Source of the DNA: Deferribacteraceae bacterium UBA6793 | GTDB lineage: Bacteria > Chrysiogenota > Deferribacteres > Deferribacterales > Geovibrionaceae | Direction of reading: 5' to 3' | NCBI GenBank assembly: GCA_002452405.1 | Contig: DKFP01000014.1 | Coordinates: 186,001 to 250,000, forward strand | Length of the DNA: 64,000 bases | In this document: in pieces, positions 52,665 through 61,630 of the stretch | How positions within the stretch are numbered: the first letter of the stretch is position 1 | Layout of the letters: each line of letters begins with the position of its first letter | The notes under the pieces: model-generated | What the model was told of the DNA's origin: nothing | The model's input: only the letters and a program-made list of their open reading frames with translations | The model's database searches: none | Made by a program: the position numbers and the translations under genes

Positions 52665-52677
52665 TAAAATAATTTTA
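52665..52677. promoter_or_regulatory. AT-rich 13-bp palindrome upstream of the catalase gene
   Basis: TAAAAT-A-ATTTTA in the katA leader, 114 bp before the ATG. It could bind a peroxide- or iron-responsive regulator, but AT-rich palindromes occur by chance in such sequence. Confidence 0.2.
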
Positions 52678-52790
52678 ATAACAAAAATTTTCTTGAGAAT
52701 TTCATTACTATCTATTGCCAGTGGAAAAAAATTGTCTTAAAATATCTTATGTCGATTTTGATATGAAAGTCGGCTGTCAGGAGGCAAAAA

Positions 52791-54254
52791 ATGAATAAAA
52801 AAGAGGAAAAGCATCTCACCACTGCGGCTGGTGTTCCCGTTGCGGACAACCAGAACGCAGCAACAGCAGGCAAAAGGGGTCCAATGCTCCTTCAGGACAT
52901 ATGGTTTCTTGAGAAACTGGCGCATTTCGACAGAGAGGTCATCCCCGAAAGGAGGATGCACGCGAAAGGCTCCGGCGCTTTCGGTACGTTCACCGTCACA
53001 AACGATATAACTAAGTATACAAAAGCTAAGATATTTTCATCCATAGGCAAAAAGACGGATATGTTTGTCCGCTTTTCAACAGTGGCAGGCGAGCGCGGCG
53101 CGGCGGATGCGGAAAGGGATATCCGCGGTTTCGCCATGAAGTTCTACACCGAAGAGGGCAACTGGGATCTTGTGGGCAACAATACTCCCGTTTTCTTCCT
53201 GCGCGACCCGCTGAAATTTCCCGATCTCAACCATGCCGTTAAACGCGACCCACGCACAAACCTGCGCAGCGCACAGAACAACTGGGACTTCTGGACGTCG
53301 CTGCCCGAAGCACTCCATCAGGTGACAATAACCATGAGCGACAGGGGAATCCCGAAATCTTACAGAAATATGCACGGATTCGGCAGTCATACTTACAGTT
53401 TTATCAGTGCCGACAACGTACGCACATGGGTGAAATTCCATCTCGTTTCGCAGCAGGGCATTGAAAACCTTACCGACGAAGAGGCTGAAAAGGTCATCGG
53501 CAAATGCCGCGAAAGCCACCAGCGCGACCTTTACGACAGCATAGAGAAGGGCGATTTCCCCAGATGGAAGATGTATGTTCAGCTCATGACCGAGGAGCAG
53601 GCGCGCAATATGCCCTATAATCCGTTTGACCTTACAAAAGTATGGTATAAAAAAGACTTTCCGCTTATAGAAGTTGGATATTTCGAGCTTAATAAAAACC
53701 CCGAAAACTACTTTCAGGACGTTGAACAGGCTGCTTTCAACCCTGCGAATGTCGCCCCCGGCATAGGTTTTTCACCGGACAGGATGCTTCAGGGAAGGCT
53801 GTTCTCGTACGGCGACACCCAGCGATACAGACTGGGCGTGAACCATCACCAGATACCGGTCAACAAACCCCGCTGCCCTTTCCACAGTTACCACAGGGAC
53901 GGACAGATGCGTGTCGACGGGAATCAGGGTTCAACTCTGGCGTATGAACCCAACAGCTACGGCGAGTGGAAGGATCAGTGGCAGCTTAAAGAGCCGCCGC
54001 TTGCTCTGGAAGGCGGTGCATATCAGTATGATTTCCGCGAGGACGACGACGATTATTATACCCAGCCGGGCATCCTCTTCCGCCTTATGTCGCCTGCACA
54101 GCAGAAGGTGCTCTGCGAAAATACGGCAAGAGCTATGGGCGATGCTCCGGAGATGATAAAGATACGTCATATAGGCAACTGCTTTAAAGCCGATCCTGCA
54201 TACGGCAAAGGTGTTGCAGAAGCCATTGGGATTTCACTTGATAAAGTGAAGTGA
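52791..54254 (+). CDS. katA: Monofunctional heme catalase
   Basis: 487 residues, small-subunit clade. Active-site His in PERRMHAKGSGAFG, Asn in LVGNNTPVFFLRDP, and the heme-ligand Tyr in RLFSYGDTQRYRLG are all present, plus the NADPH-binding-type surroundings of RFSTVAGERGAADAERD. It breaks down hydrogen peroxide, which suggests exposure to oxygen even if the organism is anaerobic. AGGAGG lies 6-7 nt before the ATG. A long AT-rich leader (52519-52790, 272 bp) holds a 13-bp palindrome at 52665 but no clear promoter. It ends in a strong terminator. Confidence 0.97.
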   Translation: MNKKEEKHLTTAAGVPVADNQNAATAGKRGPMLLQDIWFLEKLAHFDREVIPERRMHAKGSGAFGTFTVTNDITKYTKAKIFSSIGKKTDMFVRFSTVAGERGAADAERDIRGFAMKFYTEEGNWDLVGNNTPVFFLRDPLKFPDLNHAVKRDPRTNLRSAQNNWDFWTSLPEALHQVTITMSDRGIPKSYRNMHGFGSHTYSFISADNVRTWVKFHLVSQQGIENLTDEEAEKVIGKCRESHQRDLYDSIEKGDFPRWKMYVQLMTEEQARNMPYNPFDLTKVWYKKDFPLIEVGYFELNKNPENYFQDVEQAAFNPANVAPGIGFSPDRMLQGRLFSYGDTQRYRLGVNHHQIPVNKPRCPFHSYHRDGQMRVDGNQGSTLAYEPNSYGEWKDQWQLKEPPLALEGGAYQYDFREDDDDYYTQPGILFRLMSPAQQKVLCENTARAMGDAPEMIKIRHIGNCFKADPAYGKGVAEAIGISLDKVK

Positions 54255-54275
54255 TATTCCTATGATATAACTTTC

Positions 54276-54300
54276 AAGGGGGCGCACTCCGCCCCCTTTT
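54276..54300 (+). terminator. Intrinsic terminator after katA
   Basis: AAGGGGGCG pairs with CGCCCCCTT over a CACTC loop and is followed by TTTATTT. It lies 22 bp past the catalase stop. Confidence 0.85.
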
Positions 54301-54321
54301 ATTTGTTCTGCGGAGTTTCGT

Positions 54322-54711
54322 TTGAAAAAAGGTCTGCTTATCTTTTCAGGTTCGCTGTTTACGCTTCTTGGACTGGTCGGTGTTTTCGTTCCTGTTCTGC
54401 CAACCACTCCGTTTTTGCTTCTCGCCTCCGTCTGCTATGCGAAAAGCTCTGAAAAACTCAACAATTGGCTTATAAATCACAGAATATTTGGCGCATACAT
54501 CGGTTCCTACATGAAATACCGTGCTGTGCGGAAGGATATGAAGACGCGCGCGGTGTTGTTTCTGTGGGGTTCGCTTGTTTTGTCGGCGCTTGTTGTTCAG
54601 AAGATACATGTGGCAGGTATTCTTTTCGTTGTCGGCGTGGGGGTTACAGCTTATATACTTTCGCTGAGAACCATGACCGATGAGATGGAAACCGCCGCAG
54701 AAACGGAATAA
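54322..54711 (+). CDS. DUF454 (YbaN-like) small membrane protein
   Basis: 129 residues with membrane segments at ~4-25, ~75-92 and ~95-112. The family motif FVPVLPTTPFLLLASVCYAKSS is complete. YbaN-type proteins are inner-membrane proteins of unknown function. The start is a TTG with GGAG 7 nt upstream; the first ATG would be far into the protein. It is 12 bp upstream of the glycosylase gene, in one operon with it. Confidence 0.88.
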   Translation: MKKGLLIFSGSLFTLLGLVGVFVPVLPTTPFLLLASVCYAKSSEKLNNWLINHRIFGAYIGSYMKYRAVRKDMKTRAVLFLWGSLVLSALVVQKIHVAGILFVVGVGVTAYILSLRTMTDEMETAAETE

Positions 54712-54723
54712 AAGGAGGGTGAA

Positions 54724-55293
54724 ATGGACGGAAAAACACGCTGTGGCTGGTGCACCGGAAAGGATTATTACGAGAAATACCACGACGAGGAATGGGGTGT
54801 GCCCGTCCGCGACGACAGGACTCATTTCGAGTTTCTGATTCTTGAGGGTGCGCAGGCCGGTCTCAGCTGGGACACTATTCTTAAAAAACGGGACGGATAC
54901 AGCAGGGCGTTCAAAAATTTTGAGCCGTCCGCTGTCGCCGCCATGACCGACGAAGAGCTTGAAGCGCTTTTGCAGAATCCCGAAATAATACGCAACCGCC
55001 TGAAAGTTTTCGGTGCGCGCAAAAATGCAGTCGCTTTTCTGAAAATTCAGGAAGAGTTCGGCAGTTTCGACGCATACGTCTGGCGTTTTGTCGGTGGAAA
55101 ACCCATGCAGAACAGACGCAAAAGTCTTTCTGAGGTACCCGCATCCACGCCGGAATCCGACGCGCTGGCAAAAGATTTGAAAAAACGCGGGATGACTTTT
55201 GTCGGCACAACGATCATCTATGCGCATATGCAGGCGACGGGGCTTGTGAACGATCACGTCGAAGACTGCTTCAGATACAGGGAACTCTCCTGA
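54724..55293 (+). CDS. tag: DNA-3-methyladenine glycosylase I
   Basis: 189 residues, the typical length. It has the N-terminal zinc and active-site region RCGWCTGKDYYEKYHDEEWG, the LEGAQAGLSW segment with the catalytic Glu and Trp, and the late His/Cys zinc ligands (YAHMQATGLVNDHVEDC). It removes 3-methyladenine from alkylated DNA. AAAGGAGG precedes the ATG by 4 nt. It is the second gene of a small operon with DUF454. Confidence 0.95.
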   Translation: MDGKTRCGWCTGKDYYEKYHDEEWGVPVRDDRTHFEFLILEGAQAGLSWDTILKKRDGYSRAFKNFEPSAVAAMTDEELEALLQNPEIIRNRLKVFGARKNAVAFLKIQEEFGSFDAYVWRFVGGKPMQNRRKSLSEVPASTPESDALAKDLKKRGMTFVGTTIIYAHMQATGLVNDHVEDCFRYRELS

Positions 55294-55327
55294 CATTTAT
55301 TGAACATTTGATTTAAATTATGTACAT

Positions 55328-55356
55328 TTGACATCCAGAATACCCCGTGATATCAT
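55328..55356 (+). promoter_or_regulatory. Sigma-70-type promoter of the Cache chemoreceptor gene
   Basis: TTGACA (55328-55333) and TATCAT (55351-55356) are 17 bp apart. This gives a leader of about 145 nt before the ATG at 55507. A TGATAATTATCA palindrome at 55373 follows the -10. Confidence 0.6.
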
Positions 55357-55506
55357 AACTCACTGCCAGATATGATAATTATCAAAATATTGTAATATAT
55401 GATTTGTCTTCTTAATTACTTTTTTTGTCGGGTTTTTTGTCTTTTGTTTTAAATGGAATAATTTATGCAGGGCGGCGTTATTCGCGCGCCCGCACCGGAG
55501 AGGTTT

Positions 55507-57417
55507 ATGAGCTTGAAATTTAAAATTATTGTCACGGCGCTGGCGGTATTCCTTGCCATTGTGACAACCTTAGTTGTTCGCTCTTATTTTTACACGGAAT
55601 CCATCGCCACACGCATGATTGAGAACGAGCAGATTGACAGAAGCCGCCAAATCGCATCGCTTATCGGTCTCTGGGCGGACGGCAAAAAGAATGCGATTGC
55701 CGCCGAAGCGAGAAGGCTTGAGTCGAAGGGTGCAGGGTTTAATGACGATGCGGAGGCAAATACAGTGGATTATTCGCTGGTTGCCGATGCGAACGCCTTT
55801 GACCTTGTATATTTCGCACAGGATTCGGACGGTAATTTCACAACATCCAAACCCGTTCAGCTTCCCGAAGATTACGACCCCCGCGGAAGACCGTGGTATC
55901 AGCTCGGCAGGGACAGCAATGGCGTACAGTTCACAGAACCTTATGTTGACGCCATCACCGGCGCTCTGGTGGTTTCCATAGTTTCACAGGTCAACGCAGA
56001 CGGCGGTTTCGCCGGAGTTCTCGGCTCGGACATCCCGCTTACATCCATCATTGAAAAGGTGATGAACGTCGGCGCGGGAAGTGCGGGCAGACCGTTCGTA
56101 ACGGATAACACAGGCAAGATACTCATACACGACGACAAAGAAGCTGTTCTTAAAAAGAACGTTGCCGAGCTTGATCCCTCGCTTTCCGGTGTGACAGACA
56201 GGGTTGCGGAGGAGGACAGCGGCATAGTTTTTTGTACAGTTGACGGGAAGGACATGCTCCTTGCATTTTCAAAGGTGCCGGAGCTTGGCTGGGTCTCATA
56301 TATGATGGTGGACGAGGATGCCGTCTTTGCCCCTGTCAGAAAGCAGGCGTACAGCCTCATCCTGATATCCCTGATACCCGTTCTGATAGGTATCGTACTG
56401 TTCTATATACTTGTTAACAGACAGCTTAAACCCATAGATAATCTCATCGACAGACTAAGGCATATTGCCGAGGGTGAGGCGGATCTCACCAAAACCCTTG
56501 ATCAGTCCAGAAACGACGAACTGGGAGAGGTCGCAAGACTATTTAATAAATTCATCGGACGGATGAAGAATATTGTGGAATCGGTTTCCAGCCTTTCACA
56601 CGACATGGCGGGGAGCATATCAGAACTTTCGACAACAGTGGGCAAAATATCCACGGGTATGCACAGTCAGACCGACGAGACCAACAGCCTTGCAACTGCT
56701 GTTGAAGAGATGAACCAGACCATAGGACAGATAGCAGAAAGTGCAAACGAAACGTCTGTTCAGGCGAACGCCACTATTAACAGCGCGCGGGGCAGTAAGG
56801 CTTCCGTTATGGATACGGTGGCAAAGATGCAGCAGATAGCCGAGAACGTGAAGGAATCTTCCGAAGTGATAGCAAAGCTGGGTGCTTCATCCTCACAGAT
56901 AGGTGATATCATCAACGTTATCAACGATATTGCAGATCAGACAAACCTGCTGGCGCTGAACGCCGCTATTGAAGCCGCGAGAGCCGGCGAGGCGGGACGC
57001 GGTTTTGCCGTTGTGGCAGACGAGGTGCGGAAACTTGCGGAACGCACACAGTCTGCGACGAAAGAGATCTCGGACATGATAACCATGCTCCAGAATGAAT
57101 CGAAAAATGCTGTTGTGAAGGTCGAAAGCGGTGTGGGTCAGGTAGAGGAGGGCACTCAGTCTGCCGATTCAGCGGGAAAATCAATTGTGCTCATCATGGA
57201 GCAGACCTCTGTCACAACTGATATGATAAACCAGATAGCTTCCGCAGCGGAGGAGCAGGCGGCGACCACAACGGAGATAGCCAGAAACGTTGAGAAGATA
57301 AACCGTATCGCCGAAGAGAGCAGCCGTGAGCTTGCGGAGGTATCCGACTTTGCCGGGCAGGTGCATAAAAGTGCAGAGGATCTTCTGCGCACTATAAACC
57401 AGTTTAAGATAAGATAA
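55507..57417 (+). CDS. Methyl-accepting chemotaxis protein (dCache-HAMP-MCP)
   Basis: 636 residues from the ATG at 55507 (GGAG 6 nt upstream); an upstream ATG at 55465 adds 14 residues that do not look like signal-anchor sequence. Membrane segments at ~6-27 and ~278-300 flank a double-Cache sensor (LVYFAQDSDGNFT, DPRGRPWYQLG, YVDAITGALVVSI). This contains the small-ligand WY..R-type motif of amino-acid sensing dCache domains. HAMP and a canonical MCP tip (DQTNLLALNAAIEAARAGE) follow. It could feed either a flagellar chemotaxis system elsewhere or the operon in this window. Confidence 0.94.
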   Translation: MSLKFKIIVTALAVFLAIVTTLVVRSYFYTESIATRMIENEQIDRSRQIASLIGLWADGKKNAIAAEARRLESKGAGFNDDAEANTVDYSLVADANAFDLVYFAQDSDGNFTTSKPVQLPEDYDPRGRPWYQLGRDSNGVQFTEPYVDAITGALVVSIVSQVNADGGFAGVLGSDIPLTSIIEKVMNVGAGSAGRPFVTDNTGKILIHDDKEAVLKKNVAELDPSLSGVTDRVAEEDSGIVFCTVDGKDMLLAFSKVPELGWVSYMMVDEDAVFAPVRKQAYSLILISLIPVLIGIVLFYILVNRQLKPIDNLIDRLRHIAEGEADLTKTLDQSRNDELGEVARLFNKFIGRMKNIVESVSSLSHDMAGSISELSTTVGKISTGMHSQTDETNSLATAVEEMNQTIGQIAESANETSVQANATINSARGSKASVMDTVAKMQQIAENVKESSEVIAKLGASSSQIGDIINVINDIADQTNLLALNAAIEAARAGEAGRGFAVVADEVRKLAERTQSATKEISDMITMLQNESKNAVVKVESGVGQVEEGTQSADSAGKSIVLIMEQTSVTTDMINQIASAAEEQAATTTEIARNVEKINRIAEESSRELAEVSDFAGQVHKSAEDLLRTINQFKIR

Positions 57418-57430
57418 TTTTCATAAAGAA

Positions 57431-57464
57431 CGCCGCGTCACCATGAAAGAAGGTCGGCGCGGCG
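57431..57464 (+). terminator. GC-rich hairpin after the chemoreceptor gene
   Basis: CGCCGCG pairs with CGCGGCG with additional inner pairs (ACC/GGT). The T-run is poor. Placed 13 bp past the stop. Confidence 0.4.
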
Positions 57465-57509
57465 GTCTTGTGGCATGTTACATATTTGTTTACGCATTTA
57501 TCTTAAAAC

Positions 57510-57591
57510 GAGATCGCTTCGTCACTTCATTCCTCGCGAAGACGGTTCTTTCTTTCCCGTCTCTGCGAACCCATGAGGGTGAAGCAGTCTC
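57510..57591 (-). repeat. Dispersed 82-bp palindromic repeat, copy D
   Basis: Read on the minus strand it starts GAGACTGCTTCACCCTCATG, continues GGGTTCGCAGAGACG and CCGTCTTCGCGAGGAATG, and ends GTGACGAAGCGATCTC. This copy shows the clearest terminal inverted repeat (GAGACTGCTTCAC against GAGATCGCTTCGTCAC). It lies between the convergent chemoreceptor and encapsulin genes. Confidence 0.85.
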
Positions 57592-57634
57592 ATCATTCAA
57601 TATGCGACATTACTTATGAGATACAGTCCTATAT

Positions 57635-58429
57635 TTATTTCAACGCAAATCTGACGAATCCTTCGGGGTTGATGACCCTGAAAGTGAAAGATTCCGTCAT
57701 AAACAGGTTGATGTTTTCCGAGTCGTGGCTTGTGTAGCCTATTGCGAAATCCTGTCCTACAGTAAGCTCCGCATCACCGCCGCGGGCTGAAACGAGCATG
57801 GCTCCGTCCACGGAATTAGAGTAGATTACAGATCCGCCTATCTGAGCCTTGACTGTGTCGCCGAGTGTGCCGCCGGGAACAACGTGTGCGAGGAACTTCC
57901 AGAGATCCTGATTGACCACGAGGTTAGCTCCGCCTGTGACACCCTCTTTGCGCATCATAGCCACAGCCTCTGTAACTGCATCGGTAACGCTGTCCTTTTC
58001 AAGGCTTATGGCGATTTTTGGAACGTTCAACTGGTTCAGTCCGGATATTGCGCCCTCTTTAAATCCGTTGTAAACGGCTGTTTCTTCAAATGCTGCCGTT
58101 TGTTTTGCCGCTTCTGTCAGCGGTTCCAGATTTATGTCCTTCGCGCCTCTTTCAATGTTGTCAAGCTCCCAGAGACTGAGGGAAAAAGGTGTTCTTATCT
58201 CGATAAGCGGCAGTATCGTGCTGATACCGTATTTAACAGATCCTTTCTGTGCTTTCGGCAGAAAAAGTCTTCCGAGGCTCACCGCCGCAAAATCCAGTCC
58301 TTTGGGACCGTCCACGTCTACAAATTTTCTTGAAGACAGGTTCGCCATAAGGGTGTCTTTCGCCTGTCTGTTTATCTCTTTCCATGCTTCTTCGCTTATA
58401 GGAGCGAATTCCTTTCGTAAGAAATTCAT
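57635..58429 (-). CDS. Family 1 encapsulin shell protein
   Basis: 264 residues, the usual T=1 encapsulin length. Matches the HK97-type fold encapsulins from the N-terminal EAWKEINRQAKDTL, through FVDVDGPKGLDFAAVSLGR, IRTPFSLSLWELDNIERG and GANLVVNQDLWKFL, to the end FTFRVINPEGFVRFALK. It self-assembles into a protein nanocompartment. Its gene lies 10 bp after a ferritin-like cargo gene with an AGGAG 6 nt before the ATG. The pair is under a Fur-like box, which indicates an iron-storage role. Confidence 0.95.
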   Translation of the reverse strand: MNFLRKEFAPISEEAWKEINRQAKDTLMANLSSRKFVDVDGPKGLDFAAVSLGRLFLPKAQKGSVKYGISTILPLIEIRTPFSLSLWELDNIERGAKDINLEPLTEAAKQTAAFEETAVYNGFKEGAISGLNQLNVPKIAISLEKDSVTDAVTEAVAMMRKEGVTGGANLVVNQDLWKFLAHVVPGGTLGDTVKAQIGGSVIYSNSVDGAMLVSARGGDAELTVGQDFAIGYTSHDSENINLFMTESFTFRVINPEGFVRFALK

Positions 58430-58439
58430 AAGTTTCTCC

Positions 58440-58793
58440 TTATTTCTTCAGGCTTCCTATGCCCAGTCCGCCGTCTTTGGGGTTTGTTTCTGTCGGTCCT
58501 GACAAAAATTCATCTTCAACCTCAGCATAACCCTGTTGATAAAAGCCCTCTTCATCCGGTGCCAGCTCCTTCAGAAGCCGCAGAAATTCACCTGCATGAA
58601 CCTTTTCCTCATCTGCAATATCCAGGAGCACCTGCTGCGCCAGCTTGTTGTCTGTGGATTCCGCAAGCTGCTCATAAAGCTGGATAGCCTCATACTCTGC
58701 GGCAACCATGAATCTTATCGCCCTGATAAGTTCTTTGTCTGTCAGTTTTCTGTCGTTTTGCAGTCCGCTGAACGAATTTCCGAAATCAGGCAT
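58440..58793 (-). CDS. Encapsulated ferritin-like protein (EncFtn) with cargo-loading peptide
   Basis: 117 residues. The two-helix EncFtn core has iron ligands at E33, E63 and H66 with Tyr40, each one residue later than the E32, Y39, E62 and H65 known in Rhodospirillum rubrum EncFtn. The C-terminal tail GGLGIGSLKK matches the cargo-loading peptides that dock into encapsulin shells. EncFtn oxidises Fe(II) inside the shell. AGGAGG precedes the ATG by 5 nt. It is the first gene of the encapsulin operon. Confidence 0.94.
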   Translation of the reverse strand: MPDFGNSFSGLQNDRKLTDKELIRAIRFMVAAEYEAIQLYEQLAESTDNKLAQQVLLDIADEEKVHAGEFLRLLKELAPDEEGFYQQGYAEVEDEFLSGPTETNPKDGGLGIGSLKK

Positions 58794-58808
58794 ACCTACC
58801 TCCTGTAA

Positions 58809-58830
58809 TGATTATCATAATCATATTATA
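58809..58830 (-). promoter_or_regulatory. Fur-like box and -10 element of the EncFtn-encapsulin operon
   Basis: The 15-bp perfect 7-1-7 inverted repeat TGATTATCATAATCA (58809-58823) is close to the Fur consensus TGATAATNATTATCA, differing at one position per arm. On the minus strand it lies just downstream of TATAAT (58825-58830), where a repressor would block transcription, and 15 bp before the EncFtn ATG. No clear -35 is seen. Confidence 0.6.
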
Positions 58831-58880
58831 GGTCATGCCGTATCGGAAAAAAAGGAAAACATAGTGGAAGATGGATATTA

Positions 58881-59672
58881 TCAGATAATTTTTATCAGAG
58901 CGAAGGAGAGAGCAAGCAGGTCGGCACAGCCGCCCATCGTGAGGTTTGTTTCTTTATAGTATTCGTTGCGGGTCAGAAGCCACTGTGAGGCATCCTGCCC
59001 GTTTTCCAGCATGGCTTTGAGCAGTTTGCCGTCGCGGCGCACGGTTTCAAGTCCAGCCTGACCGCATCTGTGGAGGCTGGTTGAATCTTCCGCCTGTTCC
59101 ATAATGCAGGCGAGGGAGTAATGCGGAGAGTCCGGCATGGTTTTAAGCGCCGGTACGCCTGTGCCAAACACAGACGGCAGTCCGTTCAGACATTCGCCTA
59201 TTATCCCGCCGGTACAGTATTCCATCCGTACCTGCGAGCCGTTTGAGTGGGGCAGGGAGGATGCGAAAAACTCTGCTGAAAGTTCTCTTATTCCGGTTCT
59301 GGTGTCTTCGTACATGATATGTGCGAGCAGAGCAAGACCGCTCAGGAAGATATAACCTTTGTGGGTGTTGCTCCCGCAGGCTTTAAACATCCGGTTTTCA
59401 GCCGCGAGTCCGACCGAGCGGAAATCATTTATTCCGCCGCCGGAAAGACAGCAGTCGCCAAGCTCTTCAAAATAACGCGGCAGAAGCCTTACTGACGTCT
59501 CCATTATCCCGAAACTGAGGTCGGGGTGTGAACCGCTGTCGAAGCAGTCCACCAGACCGGGTTTCGGCGTGAGTGTCAGCTCAAGCATCGCTCCGTCAGT
59601 GAGCGCCTGTGCAAGCCCTCTGAAATCCTTTAAGAAGACGTTCCGTTTCCGCGATAATATCGCTGTAGTCAT
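58881..59672 (-). CDS. citG: Triphosphoribosyl-dephospho-CoA synthase
   Basis: 263 residues of the CitG family, with LTPKPGLVDCFDSGSHPDLSF near the N-terminus, NDFRSVGLAAENRMF in the middle and the SGLALLAHIMYED and NGSQVRMEYCTGGI segments. It makes the precursor of the citrate lyase prosthetic group from dephospho-CoA and ATP. The start overlaps the citX gene by 77 bp. A shorter start would remove the helix before the LTPKPG motif, so I keep the long one. It is the last gene of the citrate lyase operon. Confidence 0.93.
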   Translation of the reverse strand: MTTAILSRKRNVFLKDFRGLAQALTDGAMLELTLTPKPGLVDCFDSGSHPDLSFGIMETSVRLLPRYFEELGDCCLSGGGINDFRSVGLAAENRMFKACGSNTHKGYIFLSGLALLAHIMYEDTRTGIRELSAEFFASSLPHSNGSQVRMEYCTGGIIGECLNGLPSVFGTGVPALKTMPDSPHYSLACIMEQAEDSTSLHRCGQAGLETVRRDGKLLKAMLENGQDASQWLLTRNEYYKETNLTMGGCADLLALSFALIKII

Positions 59673-60117
59673 GTCTCTGTGTCCTTATGCAGTCGGCGGC
59701 GGGTTCACCGCAGAGAAGGCATTTCCGGGGTGCAAGTCCCATGGTGCTTCTGTCGGCTGATGAACCGTTTCTGCCGTAAATGTCTATATCGAGCAGTCTG
59801 TTCCATTCATGTTCACTCTCAATGGCGACCGCTTTTTCCTTTGCCTTCGTCATAGTCAGCGGGCTGCGCATAAAGACTATATAGCCCGCCGCGTCGCCAT
59901 ATGCTCCGAGAGTGAGAGCGTCGGCATCCTTTACCATCCGCATTTCGGCGTGCGATATCAGTTTTCGCAGAACGGAGGAATCTTTGACGGCGCCTGCCGC
60001 ATTTCCTGCGAGAGCAACTATGCATCCGCTTTCAATGTTTCCCGCCATGCTCAGAAGGGTGTCCCACCTCTGCTGGCGCGCCTTCAGAATACTATTCTTT
60101 AACTCTGCGTACGGCAT
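59596..60117 (-). CDS. citX: Holo-citrate lyase synthase (prosthetic group transferase)
   Basis: 173 residues of the CitX family, with WDTLLSMAGNIESGCIVALAGN early, EWNRLLDIDIYG and the Cys-rich APRKCLLCGEPAADCIRTQRH region. It attaches the phosphoribosyl-dephospho-CoA group to CitD. Its start overlaps the citF 3' end by 26 bp and its 3' end overlaps citG by 77 bp, so the three genes are tightly packed. In many genomes citX and citG are fused; here they are separate. Confidence 0.93.
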   Translation of the reverse strand: MPYAELKNSILKARQQRWDTLLSMAGNIESGCIVALAGNAAGAVKDSSVLRKLISHAEMRMVKDADALTLGAYGDAAGYIVFMRSPLTMTKAKEKAVAIESEHEWNRLLDIDIYGRNGSSADRSTMGLAPRKCLLCGEPAADCIRTQRHDYSDIIAETERLLKGFQRACTGAH

Positions 60118-61630
60118 CTATTATGCTCCCGTCCCTGTATTCTATAAGTGCCGCCACCTCGTCGGTAAACTGCACTGGTCTGGGGACTCCGGTGATGTCG
60201 GTTATCTCCTTTTTGATGTCGTGTATGTTCTTGACAGGCAGCTTCGCTTTCAGCAGTTCCTTTTTCAGTTCCGGGTGCTTGTCGTTAACGGCTATGCCAC
60301 GCTCAGTGACGATGATGTCTATATTCTCGCCGGGCGTGGTGACGGTGATAACGTCGTCCATGATTATCGGCAGCCTGCCGCGTATGGAAGGTGCGACTAT
60401 GATGGAGAGTTTTGCACCCGCTGCGGTGTCGGTGTGTCCGCCTGTGTTGTGGAGCAGATATCCGTTGGATTCGGTGTTGACGTTCACGTTGAAATTGACG
60501 TCTATCTCCGTTGCCCCGAGGATAACAACGTCCAGCATGTTCACGATGGAGCCCATATTGAATGGATTTGCGTAGAGGTCTGCGCTTATCTCCTGATGGT
60601 TGAAGTTTTCGCCGATGGATTTTACGGCGTTCAGGTCAAAACACTGCACGTCCATAAGTGTGTGGAAGAGCCCTTCCCGGAGCATCTCCACAAAATATCC
60701 GGTTATGCCGCCGGAACCGAAAGAACCCTTAATGTTTTTTTCCAGCATTTTGCGGCGTACGTTCTCTGCCACTGCCAGGGATGTTCCGCCCGCGCCCGTC
60801 TGAAATGAAAAACCGTCTTTCAGAAGTCCGGAAGCCTCGATAACGTCGGCAGTGTTCTTCGCTATCATAAGCCCTATCGGGTCTTTGGTCACTTTTGTGG
60901 TTGTGGAGACTATCTTTGCCGGGTCGCCCAGTGATTCCACGGCTACCACGTAATCAACACAGGTCTGTGAAATTGCGATGGGGCTTACGGGGTGCTGCAC
61001 AAGGTTGTCGGTGACAGCTATCACCTTGTCTGCATAGCGCGCGTCCACGTGGGAATAGCCGAGGCTGCCGCACGCGGATTTTCCGTAATATCCGTTCATG
61101 TTGCCGTATTCGTCGCAGCATGGCGCAGCTATGAAGGCAACGTCCACCTTGACTTCACCCGTCATCATGGAGCGTGCACGTCCTCCGTGGCTTCTGACTA
61201 TTATGGGTATGTCCAGCTCGCCTTTGGTGGCAAGCTCGCCTATCAGTCCGTTGACGCCGCACTCAAGGCTTGTTATCACCCCTTTGCGGATATAGGGTAT
61301 CAGCTCCGCGTGGACGGGGTGTATAGAGCTTGAAGCTATGGTGATATTGCCTATGCCCAGCTCATCCAGCTCTTTAACGATGGCATTCAGCAGGAAATCG
61401 CCGTTGCGCAGGTGGTGGTGAGTGGAGATTGTCATTCCGTCTTTCAGACCGGAAGCTATTATGGCTTCCCGCAGGGAACCGAGAAGTTTCTTCTCACCGG
61501 TACGGAATGCCTTTATGGGGCGCGCATATTCACGCCCGACAGGTATTATTGTGTTCGGTGTTTTATATGGGATGCGTTTTTTGCCGTTGTAAATTTCGGG
61601 AACTAAGCGTCCCAGACTATTTTGTACCAT
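60092..61630 (-). CDS. citF: Citrate lyase alpha subunit (citrate CoA-transferase)
   Basis: 512 residues, the usual CitF length. Recognisable from the N-terminal LGRLVPEIYNGK, the HHHLRNGD-type region (THHHLRNGDFL), the GFSFQTGAGGTSLAVAENV motif, GGITGYFVEML and LHNTGGHTDTAAGAKL. It exchanges acetyl-ACP for citryl-ACP on the CitD carrier. The start overlaps the citE stop by 14 bp. It is the fifth gene of the operon as it runs leftward from citC. Confidence 0.96.
   Translation of the reverse strand: MVQNSLGRLVPEIYNGKKRIPYKTPNTIIPVGREYARPIKAFRTGEKKLLGSLREAIIASGLKDGMTISTHHHLRNGDFLLNAIVKELDELGIGNITIASSSIHPVHAELIPYIRKGVITSLECGVNGLIGELATKGELDIPIIVRSHGGRARSMMTGEVKVDVAFIAAPCCDEYGNMNGYYGKSACGSLGYSHVDARYADKVIAVTDNLVQHPVSPIAISQTCVDYVVAVESLGDPAKIVSTTTKVTKDPIGLMIAKNTADVIEASGLLKDGFSFQTGAGGTSLAVAENVRRKMLEKNIKGSFGSGGITGYFVEMLREGLFHTLMDVQCFDLNAVKSIGENFNHQEISADLYANPFNMGSIVNMLDVVILGATEIDVNFNVNVNTESNGYLLHNTGGHTDTAAGAKLSIIVAPSIRGRLPIIMDDVITVTTPGENIDIIVTERGIAVNDKHPELKKELLKAKLPVKNIHDIKKEITDITGVPRPVQFTDEVAALIEYRDGSIIDAVRRVKE

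Noticed and set aside
55373..55384. TGATAATTATCA palindrome downstream of the chemoreceptor promoter as a Fur box.
   Set aside because: It lacks the central unpaired base and flanking repeats of a Fur site, and the leader is AT-rich, so a chance match is likely.
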